DNA of 64,000 nt, from the NCBI GenBank assembly GCA_963698265.1, contig CAVOQC010000002.1, forward strand, positions 124,001 to 188,000, written 5' to 3'. The stretch is from FEB-7 sp963698265. Its GTDB lineage: Bacteria > Pseudomonadota > Gammaproteobacteria > Burkholderiales > Usitatibacteraceae. The notes beneath the pieces are model-generated. The model was not told the origin of the DNA. It was given only the letters and a program-made list of their open reading frames with translations, and did no database searches. Made by a program: the position numbers and the translations under genes. Shown here piece after piece: positions 27,155 through 34,876 of the stretch (positions are counted from its first letter, which is position 1; the number at the start of each line of letters is the position of its first letter).

Positions 27155-27185
27155 TCAAGTTCGGCTGATCAAGTTCGGCTGATCA
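27149..27185. repeat. Tandem 14-base repeat holding stop codons of both convergent genes
   Basis: The unit GGCTGATCAAGTTC occurs twice in full (27149-27162, 27163-27176) and once in part (27177-27185). Each copy contains the self-complementary TGATCA, so each gives a TGA on both strands. The first copy ends the NTF2-like gene and the third ends the TPR-methyltransferase gene. Confidence 0.9.
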
Positions 27186-28589
27186 CGGTCGGGTGAACCC
27201 GGCGAGGATGCCGTGCACCGGCGCGCCGGCTTCCTTGCGGATGTCGGCTTCCTCGAGCTTCCATTCGGCGAGCCCGTGCGCCTTCGCGAGCGAGCGCAGG
27301 TAGGCGCGCGAATGCGCGTAGCGGCCGGAGCGCGCGAGGCGGAAGTCGCCCTCGCCGTCGAGGCGTTCCACGGAGAAGGCGAACATCCCCCCGGGGGCGA
27401 GAGCGCGCGCGACGGCGCGGAAGATCGCGTCCAGGTCGCCCACGTAGACGAAGACGTCCATGGCCGCGGCGAGGTCGCAGGCGCCGGCGGGCCGCGCATC
27501 CAGGTACGCGGCGATCTCGGCCTCGTGCAGCGCGCCGTAGAGGCCGCGCTCGCGCGCCTTGTCGAGCATCTTCCCCGAGAGATCCACGCCTTCCATGCGC
27601 GCGGCGTACGGGGCGAGCACGACGCCCGACAGGCCAGTGCCGCAGCCGAGATCCTCGATGCGCAGGCTCTTCTCCCGGCCCGCGAGCCAGGGCGCGAGAA
27701 ATTCCATCATGCGCTGCGGCGTGCGGTACTCGAGGTCTTCCACCAGGCGCTTGTCGAAATCCGCCGCGAAGCGGTCGAAGAAGCCGCGGATGTATTCGTC
27801 CGGCGCGCGCCCGGTCTGCACACCCGCGATCGCGTCGCGCAGGTGGCGCAGGCCGCCGTTCGCCGGGTCGAGGTCGAGGGCGCGGTCGATCGCGGCCACC
27901 GCCTCGGCGTCCCGCCCCGCGACATAGCACTGCTCGCCCAGGTTCACCCAGGCCACGGCGTAGTCGGGGCGCAGCCGGACGGATTCCTGCAGGTGACCGA
28001 TGGCCGCTTCGACCTGCTTCAGCTTGCCCAGCGTGTTGCCGAGGTTGTTCTGCGCGGTGGCGAACTTCGGGTCGGCCGCGACAGCCTGCGAGAAGGCCTC
28101 GGCGGCGCCCGCGAGTTCGCCCCGGGCGAGCTGGCACATGCCCAGGCCGTTCAGCACGGCGGCAACGCCGGGTTTCAGCCGGGTAGCGCGCAGGTAGGCT
28201 TCCTCGGCCTCGGCGAAGCGGCCGTTCGACTCGAGGAGGCTCCCCAGGTTGGCCCAGGCCTCGAAGAACGCCGGGCGAAGCGCGAGCGCCTTGCGGTATC
28301 CGGCGACGGCCTCCTCGATGCGGCCGGCGCCGGCAAGGCACATGGCGCGCACGAATGCGTACTGGGCGTCGGCTCCCGCGAGCGAGACGGCCTTGTCGAT
28401 GGGGGCGAGGGCATCGGCGTGGCGGTTCTGGAACATCGCCGAGAGTGCCAGCACGTAGTGGGCCTCGGCGTTGCGCGGCTGGCGCGTGAGGACCAGGCGG
28501 GCGCCGGCTTCCGCCTGGGGAAAGCGCCCTGCGTAGACCAGATCCGTGGCGGCGCGCAGCTGCTCCGCAATCGATGCGGCGGCGCTCAC
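27183..28589 (-). CDS. TPR-repeat protein with C-terminal SAM-dependent methyltransferase
   Basis: This 468-residue protein has an N-terminal array of about six to seven TPR repeats (residues 10-240; for example AFFEAWANLGSLLESNGRFAEAEEAYLRA). A methyltransferase domain (about 260-468) follows, with motif I IEDLGCGTGLSGVVLAPYA, the acidic strand-2 end EGVDLSGKMLDKA and AMDVFVYVGDLDAIF. The TPR part suggests a protein substrate or partner; neither is known. It starts at a GTG overlapping the stop of the BON gene (GTGA), so it is attached to the dolP-diaA-yraN-lpoA unit, an addition not found at the E. coli locus. Confidence 0.85.
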   Translation of the reverse strand: MSAAASIAEQLRAATDLVYAGRFPQAEAGARLVLTRQPRNAEAHYVLALSAMFQNRHADALAPIDKAVSLAGADAQYAFVRAMCLAGAGRIEEAVAGYRKALALRPAFFEAWANLGSLLESNGRFAEAEEAYLRATRLKPGVAAVLNGLGMCQLARGELAGAAEAFSQAVAADPKFATAQNNLGNTLGKLKQVEAAIGHLQESVRLRPDYAVAWVNLGEQCYVAGRDAEAVAAIDRALDLDPANGGLRHLRDAIAGVQTGRAPDEYIRGFFDRFAADFDKRLVEDLEYRTPQRMMEFLAPWLAGREKSLRIEDLGCGTGLSGVVLAPYAARMEGVDLSGKMLDKARERGLYGALHEAEIAAYLDARPAGACDLAAAMDVFVYVGDLDAIFRAVARALAPGGMFAFSVERLDGEGDFRLARSGRYAHSRAYLRSLAKAHGLAEWKLEEADIRKEAGAPVHGILAGFTRP

Positions 28590-29176
28590 TGCGGCTTGGG
28601 CGCCACCGGCAGGTACTCGAAGGCCTTCACGACGCGCGAGACGCCCGAGGTGGAGCGCGCCACCTCGACCGCCGCCTCGCCCTCGGCCTGCGTGACCAGG
28701 CCCATCAGGAAGACGGTGCCCGCCTCGGTGACGACCTTCACGTGGTTCGGCGAGAAGGCCGCGTTGCCGATCATGCGGGTCTTCACGGAGGAGGTGATGA
28801 TCGTGTCGTTGCCGCGCGAGGTGAGCGACGAGTTGCCGGCGACGACGGCTTCGTTGGCGATCTCGCGCACGCTGGCGATCGCCCGGAGTTCGGCCTCGAC
28901 CGCCTTCTTCGCCTCCTCGCTGGGCACTTCGCCGGTGATGAGCACCTTGCGGTTGAAGCTGGTCGCGTTCAGGTGCGCGTTGCGGAAGGCCGAGTTGATC
29001 CTCCCGAGCGCCTTCCACTCGATGTTCTCGTCTTCCAGGTACATGCCGGCGGTGCGGCGGTCGTCGGCCATGAGCGCGGTGGCGCCGATGCCGGTGGCCG
29101 CGACGCCGAAGAAGCAGCCCGAGAGCAGCGTGGCGGCGGCCGTGAGGGCGAGCAGGGGAAGGATTCTTCGCATCAT
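28586..29176 (-). CDS. dolP: BON-domain outer-membrane lipoprotein (DolP/YraP-like)
   Basis: This 196-residue protein has a lipoprotein signal (LLSGC, lipidated Cys about 20) and two BON domains (about 50-115 and 120-190) containing NRKVLITGEVPSEEAKKAVEAEL and VVTEAGTVFLMGLVTQAEGEAA. In E. coli, DolP sits at the division site, binds anionic lipids and supports outer-membrane integrity. The match in domain plan and in position after diaA supports the same role here. The first of two adjacent ATG codons (29176) follows a GGAGAG ribosome site and overlaps the diaA stop. Confidence 0.87.
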   Translation of the reverse strand: MMRRILPLLALTAAATLLSGCFFGVAATGIGATALMADDRRTAGMYLEDENIEWKALGRINSAFRNAHLNATSFNRKVLITGEVPSEEAKKAVEAELRAIASVREIANEAVVAGNSSLTSRGNDTIITSSVKTRMIGNAAFSPNHVKVVTEAGTVFLMGLVTQAEGEAAVEVARSTSGVSRVVKAFEYLPVAPKPQ

Positions 29177-29763
29177 TTCTCTCCGTGGAGGATGTTGTCG
29201 ACGATGTCGCACAGGCAGTGCAGCGCCAGGATGTGCACTTCCTGGATCCGCATCGTCCTGGGGTGGGCGACGTTGAGGTGGTGGTCCTTCGGGCCGAGCA
29301 TCGCGGCCATGGCGCCGCCGTCGCGGCCGGTGAGGGCGATGACCGTCATGCCGCGCGCCGAGGCCGCCTTCATGGCCTCGATCACGTTGCGCGAGTTGCC
29401 GGAAGTCGAAAGTGCCACGAGCACATCGCCCTCGCGGCCCAGCGCCTCGACTTGCCGGGAGAACACCCGATCGAAGGAATAATCGTTGGCGATGGCCGTG
29501 AGGGCGGAGGAATCCACGGTGAGCGCGATCGCGGCGAGCCCCGGGCGCTCGCGCTCGAAGCGGCCGACCAGCTCCGCGGCGAAATGCTGGCAGTCTCCCG
29601 CCGAGCCGCCGTTGCCGCAGGCAAGCACCTTGGCGCCGCGCCCGAGTGATGCGGCCAGCGTCTCGCCTGCGCGTGCGATGGCGGGGGCCAGGGTCTCCGC
29701 CATGCGGGTTTTGAGCGCGATCGCGTCCTCGAAGTGGCTGCGGACGAGTGCGACTTGATCCAT
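29173..29763 (-). CDS. diaA: SIS-domain protein DiaA (GmhA-like fold)
   Basis: This 196-residue SIS protein has LACGNGGSAGDCQHFAAELVGRF and LSTSGNSRNVIEAM, which bind sugar phosphates in the phosphoheptose isomerase family. By sequence alone it could be read as GmhA. The order lpoA-yraN-SIS-BON is exactly that of the E. coli diaA locus, so DiaA, a DnaA-binding initiation factor, is the better call. Some betaproteobacteria may use one SIS protein for both jobs, and rfaE2 lies 9 kb away. The start ATG 29763 lies 46 bases after yraN. Confidence 0.82.
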   Translation of the reverse strand: MDQVALVRSHFEDAIALKTRMAETLAPAIARAGETLAASLGRGAKVLACGNGGSAGDCQHFAAELVGRFERERPGLAAIALTVDSSALTAIANDYSFDRVFSRQVEALGREGDVLVALSTSGNSRNVIEAMKAASARGMTVIALTGRDGGAMAAMLGPKDHHLNVAHPRTMRIQEVHILALHCLCDIVDNILHGEK

Positions 29764-29809
29764 GGGCGGGCGGGCTTCTTCTCGGTTCTCGGGCGTGGGC
29801 ATTGTATTC

Positions 29810-30178
29810 CTAGGCGGCATCGAAGGCGCCGCGGATCCACGCGGGCGCGCCATCCTGCCCCTGGATCGTAAGGACATCGAAGCGGCACGGGGGTTCCGCG
29901 GGCAGGCGGCCCAGGTAGTGTCGGGCGGCGGCGACGATCCGCCGCTGCTTGGCCGCGTCGACGCTGCCCGCCGCGCCCCCGAAGGCGCGCCATTTTCGCG
30001 CGCGCACCTCGACGAACACGAGGGTCTCGCCATCGCGCGCGACGAGGTCGATCTCGCCCAGGCGCGTGCGGTAGTTGCGCGCGAGCACCACGAGGCCCCG
30101 CCCGGCGAGGAAGCGCGCGGCGAGTTCCTCCGCCGCCTCGCCCCGGCGATGGGCGGCGGGGCGAAGGGCCCCGATCAT
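29810..30178 (-). CDS. yraN: YraN/UPF0102 family nuclease-like protein
   Basis: This 122-residue protein carries the UPF0102 core: RGEAAEELAARFLAGRGL, then NYRTRLGEIDLVARDGETLVFVEVRARK with the E-ID-EVR pattern of the Holliday-junction-resolvase/restriction-endonuclease fold. The ending is FDVLTI. The function is unproven; E. coli YraN has no established activity. The ATG at 30178 overlaps the lpoA stop (ATGA). Confidence 0.9.
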   Translation of the reverse strand: MIGALRPAAHRRGEAAEELAARFLAGRGLVVLARNYRTRLGEIDLVARDGETLVFVEVRARKWRAFGGAAGSVDAAKQRRIVAAARHYLGRLPAEPPCRFDVLTIQGQDGAPAWIRGAFDAA

Positions 30179-31362
30179 CGCGACGAATGCAGCGGCGCAG
30201 CGCGGCCCGCGTCGAAGCCCGTGGGAACGAGCGTTCTCGCGAAGTGCCGTCCGGCCTCGAGATCGATGCGGCCGGTGACACCGTCGAGCGTGAGGGAGCG
30301 CGACTGCGCCTGCAGCAGGGGCGCGCAGAGCCGGTAGGCGTCGATGCCGAGGGCGTAGAGACGCTCCTGCTCCACGGCCATGGGCGCGGACGGGTGCGGG
30401 TAGATCATGACGGCGGGATGGTCGGGCTGCACGAACCAGGGCATGTCCACATAACGCACGCCCTCCAGGTCCACGTTGACCGACGGGTCGGCGCGCGGAT
30501 CGACGCCGAGCGAGGTGGTGTAGACGGGCAGCGTGGCGGAAATGTAGGGCCGCACGGCGCGGGTCGCCGCCTGGTCGAGGGCGAGGAAGACCATGTCGCC
30601 CCGCATCGTGGCGATGCGCTCCTTGATCGCGGGCGCTTCCTCGGGATTGCCGGAGAACATCACGCGCCCCGCCTCGCCCGCCGCGCGGCCCCACTCGCGC
30701 TCGAAGGCCTCCACCACGCGCCGCGACAGCGGCGAGGGTGTGCCGATCACGATGGCCGCGACCATGCCGTCGTTGATGGCCATCAGCGCCGCCTGGCGCG
30801 CCTCCTGCTCGGCGGAGAGCGAGATCGCGTACATCCGCTCGGGCAGGTCCGAATCCTGGGGGCTGTTCAGGACGAGCGTGGTCTGGCGCGGGCAGCTGCT
30901 GCGCGTGAGCGCCGTGGCGCCGTCTCGCGTGAGGCCGCCCACCACGAGGACGGCGCCGCTTGCCTGCGCCTGCGTGCAGGCGTCGATCGCCGACTGCCCG
31001 TCGTCCACGGTGGCGTAGACGCGCACGGGCAGCGCGTTGCGGCCCGCCACCTCGCCCGCAACGAGGAACCCCTGGCGCAGCGCGTCGGCCACGCGCCCGA
31101 GGAACGGCGAGGCGAGCGGCAGGATCAGGGCCACATGGGGCGCCGCACCCGTGGGAATGGGCTGCCGCGCGGGCTGCGCGGGCAGGGTCGGCGCCGCGGG
31201 CCTGGGCGCGGGGACGGCGGGCGCACCGCGCAGCGGCGTGATCACCGTGGACGGCGCGAAGACCGGCGGCGCGGTTGTCTCGCGCGGCGGGTCGGCCGAG
31301 AATACCGGCGTGGCCGCGAGCATCGTGGCGAGGAGAATCGCGGTGGGGCGTGCGAAGGACAA
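30175..31362 (-). CDS. lpoA: LpoA-type penicillin-binding protein activator (LppC family)
   Basis: E. coli LpoA is an outer-membrane lipoprotein that activates PBP1A. The periplasmic-binding-protein-like domain is clear here (HVALILPLASPFLGRVADALRQGFL, then VLVVGGLTRDGATAL and YALGIDAYRLCAPLL). The N-terminal TPR half of E. coli LpoA is absent, and the signal peptide ends FSADPP without a lipobox Cys. The product is therefore probably soluble in the periplasm. The start is uncertain: TTG 31362 gives a normal signal peptide but overlaps the 5' end of divergent rsmI by 20 bases. ATG 31323 avoids the overlap but leaves only ten residues of signal. Confidence 0.78.
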   Translation of the reverse strand: MSFARPTAILLATMLAATPVFSADPPRETTAPPVFAPSTVITPLRGAPAVPAPRPAAPTLPAQPARQPIPTGAAPHVALILPLASPFLGRVADALRQGFLVAGEVAGRNALPVRVYATVDDGQSAIDACTQAQASGAVLVVGGLTRDGATALTRSSCPRQTTLVLNSPQDSDLPERMYAISLSAEQEARQAALMAINDGMVAAIVIGTPSPLSRRVVEAFEREWGRAAGEAGRVMFSGNPEEAPAIKERIATMRGDMVFLALDQAATRAVRPYISATLPVYTTSLGVDPRADPSVNVDLEGVRYVDMPWFVQPDHPAVMIYPHPSAPMAVEQERLYALGIDAYRLCAPLLQAQSRSLTLDGVTGRIDLEAGRHFARTLVPTGFDAGRAAPLHSSR

Positions 31363-32260
31363 GGACAAGGGCAAGGAAGGCGACTCCGGTGCACCGGCGG
31401 CGGAAGGCCGCGCGGCGGTTCTTCCTCCGGGATTATATGTGGTGGCCACGCCCATCGGAAATCTCGGCGACCTGACGGAGCGCGCGCGGCAGGTGCTCGC
31501 CGCCTGCGACGTGGTGGCCGCCGAGGACACGCGGGTGACGAAACCGCTCCTCGCGCACTTCGGGATCGGCGCGCGCGTGATCGCGGTGCACGAGCACAAC
31601 GAGCGCGCCGCCGCCGAGGGCATCCTGGCCCTGCTGGGCGAAGGCAAGTCCGTCGCGCTCGTCTCCGACGCCGGCACCCCCGCGGTGAGCGATCCGGGCG
31701 CGCTCGTCGTCGATCGCGTGCGCGCCGAAGGCTTCCCGGTGTTTCCCATTCCCGGGGCGAGCGCGCTGACCGCGGCGCTGTCCGCGAGCGGTATTTCGGC
31801 CGACGGCGTCGTGTTCGCGGGCTTCCTGCCGACGAAGGGCGCCGAGAGGAAGCGCCGCCTGGCCGAGCTCGCCGCGGGCCCGTGGGCGATCGCGCTCTTC
31901 GAATCGCCGCACCGCGTCGAGGCCACGCTCGCCGACCTGCATGCCGCACTGGGCGAGCGCGACGTGGTCGTCTGCCGCGAGCTAACCAAGCGCTTCGAGA
32001 CGATCACGCGCATGCCGCTCTCGGGCGCGGTGGAATGGGTGGTCGCCGACCCGAACCACTCGCGTGGCGAGTTCGTGCTCGTGGTCGAGGGCCGGCCCGT
32101 GGAGGCGAAGACCGAAGTCGATCCGAAGCGCGTGCTGGAGTTGCTGCTCGCGGAGCTTTCCGTGAAGCAGGCTTCAGCGCTCGCCGCGAAGATCACCGGC
32201 GTGAACCGGAGCGAGCTCTACCGGATGGCGCTCGCCCTGGCGAAGCCCGAATCGAAGTAA
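31343..32260 (+). CDS. rsmI: 16S rRNA 2'-O-ribose C1402 methyltransferase
   Basis: RsmI methylates C1402 in the decoding centre of 16S rRNA. The 305-residue protein has the tetrapyrrole-methylase fold with LYVVATPIGNLGDLTERA (about 32-49), VVAAEDTRVTKPLLAHFGI, ALVSDAGTPAVSDPG, PGASALTAALSASG and IALFESPHRVEATL. The GTG at 31343 follows a good AGGAG site at 31331-31335. The divergent arrangement with lpoA-yraN-diaA is the same as in E. coli. A short Lys/Asp-rich extension (VGRAKDKDKGKEG) precedes the conserved core. Confidence 0.93.
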   Translation: MGRAKDKDKGKEGDSGAPAAEGRAAVLPPGLYVVATPIGNLGDLTERARQVLAACDVVAAEDTRVTKPLLAHFGIGARVIAVHEHNERAAAEGILALLGEGKSVALVSDAGTPAVSDPGALVVDRVRAEGFPVFPIPGASALTAALSASGISADGVVFAGFLPTKGAERKRRLAELAAGPWAIALFESPHRVEATLADLHAALGERDVVVCRELTKRFETITRMPLSGAVEWVVADPNHSRGEFVLVVEGRPVEAKTEVDPKRVLELLLAELSVKQASALAAKITGVNRSELYRMALALAKPESK

Positions 32261-32346
32261 GGGCGGGCTCGGGGGTAGCGCCTTCGCGCGAAATCCCGCA
32301 TGGGACAGGGCCCCGGAACTCTCGACTCCGGGTCCAAGGACACGAA

Positions 32347-32549
32347 GGCGAGACGGGTGGTCAAGCGATTGCGATCCCTGGCATCGTGGTCGCACAAAGG
32401 AAAATCCGGGGCTTCCTTCCGGATTTTCGCCGCATGGGTGGAATTTCGTGGCCTGGCGTGTGTTGCCTGGCCACGAAATTCCGGGCACCCATGCCAAGCG
32501 ACCGAGGGACGGTGCCCGGGATCGCAATCGCTTGACCACCCGCCTCGCC
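32347..32549. repeat. Nested palindromic element (39-base inverted repeat enclosing two hairpins)
   Basis: The left arm 32347-32385 and right arm 32511-32549 are reverse complements at 36 of 39 positions (core GGTGGTCAAGCGATTGCGAT). Between them are two further hairpins. One pairs AAAATCCGG at 32401-32409 with CCGGATTTT at 32419-32427. The second and stronger pairs 32432-32453 with 32469-32494: a perfect 14-base GGAATTTCGTGGCC stem, then GCATGGGT/ACCCATGC with a four-base bulge. Folded, the element is a multi-arm cruciform. It could be a small non-autonomous mobile repeat or a structured RNA. No target-site duplication is evident, and no second copy was noticed in the window. Confidence 0.9.
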
Positions 32550-32657
32550 CTGCGCCTGTCGGCCACGCCTGCGCGGTCCCGCGGTCCCGAAGCCCGGGGC
32601 CGCGTTCGACTTGCCTGCTGCCGCGGCCTTTCCCCCGGGGACGCCGCGGGCCGCGGC

Positions 32658-32663
32658 TATAAT
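32658..32663 (+). promoter_or_regulatory. -10 box of pyrC, predicting a leaderless transcript
   Basis: A perfect TATAAT ends seven bases before the pyrC ATG at 32671, so transcription should begin at or within about two bases of the start codon. No good -35 hexamer lies 16-18 bases upstream, and no Shine-Dalgarno sequence can fit. Confidence 0.6.
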
Positions 32664-32670
32664 CGTGCGC

Positions 32671-33708
32671 ATGCCGGACACGCTTACGCTCACGCGCCCT
32701 GACGACTGGCACGTCCACTTCCGGGACGGCGAGTCGATGCGCTCCGTCGTCGGCGCCACCGCGCGCCAGTTCGGCCGCGCGATCGTGATGCCCAACCTCA
32801 AGTCGCCGGTGGTGACGACCGCGCTGGCGCAGGCTTACCGCGACCGCATCCTCGCGGCACTGCCCGCGGGCAGCGCGTTCGAGCCGCTGCTGACGCTCTA
32901 CCTCACCGACAACACCTCGCCCGACGAGATCGCGCGCGCGAAGGCCTCGGGGTTCGTGAAGGCCGTGAAGTACTACCCGGCGGGCGCCACGACGAACTCC
33001 GACTCGGGCGTCACCGACATCCGCCGCTGCGACGCGGTGTTCGAGGCGATGGCCGCGGCGGGCATGCCGCTGCTGCTCCACGGCGAGGTGACCGATCCCG
33101 CGGTCGACGTCTTCGACCGCGAGAAGGCCTTCATCGAGACCGTCCTGCGCCCGCTGCTGCGCCGATTCCCGGGGCTGCGGGTGGTGCTCGAGCACATCAC
33201 GACGAGCGAGGCGGCGCTCTTCGTCTCGAGCGCCCCGGAGAACGTGGCGGCGACGATCACCGCGCACCACCTGCTCCTCAACCGCAACGCGCTCTTCGCG
33301 GGCGGCCTGCGACCGCACCACTTCTGCCTGCCGGTGCTCAAGCGCGAGTCGCACCGGGCGGCGCTCGTGCGGGCGGCGGTGTCGGGCAACCCGCGCTTCT
33401 TCCTCGGCACCGACACCGCGCCGCACGCGAAGGGGGCGAAGGAGTCGTGCTGCGGAGCCGCGGGGATCTACACGGCGCACGCGGCGCTGGAGCTCTACTG
33501 CGAAGTCTTCGAGCGCGAGGATGCGCTCGACCGGCTCGAGGGCTTCGCGAGCCGCTTCGGGCCCGATTTCTACGGGCTGCCGCGCAACGGCGCGACGGTC
33601 ACGGTGGACAAGCAACCTTGGGAAGTGCCCGCGCACTATCCCTTCGGCGACGAAACGGTGGTGCCGCTTCGCGCCGGCGAGCGCCTCGCCTGGCGCTTCC
33701 GGGGCTAG
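32671..33708 (+). CDS. pyrC: Dihydroorotase
   Basis: PyrC closes carbamoyl-aspartate to dihydroorotate in pyrimidine synthesis. The 345-residue class II enzyme has the zinc-binding DDWHVHFRDG (11-20), MPNLKSPVVTT, the carboxylated Lys in VKYYPAGATTNS, LLLHGEVTD, LEHITTSEAA and the catalytic Asp in FFLGTDTAPH. The ATG at 32671 gives the standard N-terminus; a longer frame upstream has no conservation. Its -10 box is almost on top of the start codon, which implies leaderless translation. Confidence 0.95.
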   Translation: MPDTLTLTRPDDWHVHFRDGESMRSVVGATARQFGRAIVMPNLKSPVVTTALAQAYRDRILAALPAGSAFEPLLTLYLTDNTSPDEIARAKASGFVKAVKYYPAGATTNSDSGVTDIRRCDAVFEAMAAAGMPLLLHGEVTDPAVDVFDREKAFIETVLRPLLRRFPGLRVVLEHITTSEAALFVSSAPENVAATITAHHLLLNRNALFAGGLRPHHFCLPVLKRESHRAALVRAAVSGNPRFFLGTDTAPHAKGAKESCCGAAGIYTAHAALELYCEVFEREDALDRLEGFASRFGPDFYGLPRNGATVTVDKQPWEVPAHYPFGDETVVPLRAGERLAWRFRG

Positions 33709-33725
33709 GGACCGCGCGGCAAGCC

Positions 33726-34529
33726 GTGGACTGGGCCGACGCGCAGGCCACGCTCCGCGGCCCGGCCTTCGCGGCGATCGCACCCGCCATCGCGCGCCTC
33801 GATCCCCATCGCTGGCCGACCCTCGCGGATCTCACCGGGCTCGCCGCAGGGGTCGCGACCTCGCGGGGCCACGGGATCCGGTTCGTGCCGCCCCGCGGCC
33901 AGGCGGACCGCGCAATGCCGCCGTACGAGCTGCGCATCGCGCAGGCGGGAGAGGTCGAGACGCGGCCGGAAAACTGGCACGACCTCTTCAACGCGCTTGC
34001 CTGGATCGCGTTCCCGAAAGCGAAGGCGGCGATCAACGCGCAGCACGCGGCGATCCTCTCCGAGGGGGGCGAAGCGGAAGCGCGCCGGAGAAGCCCGGAG
34101 CGCGACGCGCTCTCGCTCTTCGACGAGGGCGGCGTGGTGGTGGCCTCGAGCTCGCCCGCGCTCCTTCGCCTGATCGTCGACTTCGAGTGGAAGGAGCTCT
34201 TCTGGCGCCGCCGCGGGGATCTCGAGGGCCGCGTGCGCTTCCTCGCCTTCGGCCACGCGCTCTTCGAGAAGGCGCTCGATCCCTTCCTCGGCATCGTCGC
34301 GAAGACGGTGTTCGTCCCGGTGGACGACCTCTTCGCGATGCTGCCGCCGGAGGCGCAGGTGGAACGCGTCGACGCGGCTCTCGCGGCGCATTTCGCGCAC
34401 CGCTCGCGCTTCGCCACTCCCAGGAACATGGCGCCGCTGCCGGTGCTCGGCATTCCGGGTTGGCATCCCGGCACCGATTCCGAGTCGTTCTACGACGACA
34501 CGCAGCATTTCCGCGCCAGGAGCGAATAA
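33726..34529 (+). CDS. DUF3025 family protein
   Basis: This 267-residue protein matches DUF3025: YELRIAQAGEVETRPENWHDLFNALAWIAFPKAKAAIN in the middle, RDALSLFDEGGVVVASSSP, and a C-terminal GIPGWHPGTDSESFYDDTQHFR. It has no signal peptide or membrane helix. The function is unknown. It starts at a GTG 17 bases after pyrC with only a weak ribosome site, so it probably depends on the pyrC message. A short hairpin just after the stop may end that transcript. Confidence 0.82.
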   Translation: MDWADAQATLRGPAFAAIAPAIARLDPHRWPTLADLTGLAAGVATSRGHGIRFVPPRGQADRAMPPYELRIAQAGEVETRPENWHDLFNALAWIAFPKAKAAINAQHAAILSEGGEAEARRRSPERDALSLFDEGGVVVASSSPALLRLIVDFEWKELFWRRRGDLEGRVRFLAFGHALFEKALDPFLGIVAKTVFVPVDDLFAMLPPEAQVERVDAALAAHFAHRSRFATPRNMAPLPVLGIPGWHPGTDSESFYDDTQHFRARSE

Positions 34530-34547
34530 CGGGGAACGTCCCCGTTT
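34530..34547 (+). terminator. Short terminator-like hairpin after the DUF3025 gene
   Basis: CGGGGA and TCCCCG (loop ACG) form a six-base-pair stem directly after the stop codon, followed by TTT. The stem is short and the T-run is minimal, so termination may be weak. It separates pyrC-DUF3025 from the rnpB promoter. Confidence 0.45.
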
Positions 34548-34553
34548 CGTCCG

Positions 34554-34559
34554 TAGAAT
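34554..34559 (+). promoter_or_regulatory. Probable -10 box of rnpB
   Basis: TAGAAT (five of six consensus bases) ends eight bases before the predicted first base of RNase P RNA, a correct distance for the start point. No clear -35 hexamer is seen. Confidence 0.5.
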
Positions 34560-34567
34560 GGCGGGGT

Positions 34568-34876
34568 GAAGCAGGCCGGACGGTCGCCGTGTCGCAGTTG
34601 CGGTGCGGAGGAAAGTCGGGACTCCACAGGGCAGCGTAGCGGGTAACTCCCGTCCGCCGTGAGGCGAGGATCAGAGCAACAGAGACGAGTCTGCCGGGCA
34701 ACCGGCAGGGTGAAACGGGCAATCTCTACGCGGAGCAACACCAAATAGGCAGACGACGACGCGGCCCGCCGAGTCTGCGGGTAGGTGGCTTGAGCGCCGC
34801 GGCAACGCGTCGCCCAGAGGAATGACCGTCATAGCCCGCAAGGGCCGTAACAGAATCCCGCTTACAGGCTTGCTTC
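34568..34876 (+). ncRNA. rnpB: RNase P RNA (class A)
   Basis: This is the catalytic RNA that trims tRNA 5' leaders. It was recognised from the conserved blocks GGAGGAAAGTCGGGACTCC followed by ACAGGGCAG, the GGTGAAA-type P8/P9 region (CAGGGTGAAACGGG), AGAGGAATGACCG and ACAGAATCCCGCTTACAGG. The ends were set by the terminal helix: GAAGCAGGCC at the 5' end pairs with GGCTTGCTTC at the 3' end with one G-U. The length of 309 nt is at the short side of class A RNAs (about 300-400 nt). No T-rich terminator directly follows. Confidence 0.95.

Larger units (their letters stand above)
32261..32670. other. Gene-free region between rsmI and pyrC
   Basis: This 410-base stretch has no credible gene. After the rsmI stop comes a hairpin CCCGGA/TCCGGG around 32312-32332, without a T-tract. 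It is followed by the 203-base nested palindrome described separately. About 110 bases of plain GC-rich sequence then lead to the pyrC -10 box. Open frames crossing it owe their length to low stop frequency and to the symmetry of the palindrome. Confidence 0.8.

Noticed and set aside
29173..29763. Calling the SIS gene phosphoheptose isomerase GmhA
   Set aside because: The fold allows it, but the gene order lpoA-yraN-SIS-BON is that of diaA, and the heptose gene rfaE2 is in a different unit.
32308..32336. Rho-independent terminator for rsmI
   Set aside because: A CCCGGA/TCCGGG hairpin is present but is followed by AAGGACAC, not a T-run.
32347..32549. Insertion sequence or CRISPR repeat at the nested palindrome
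   Set aside because: No transposase frame, no spacer-repeat periodicity and no clear target-site duplication were seen; the element is left unclassified.
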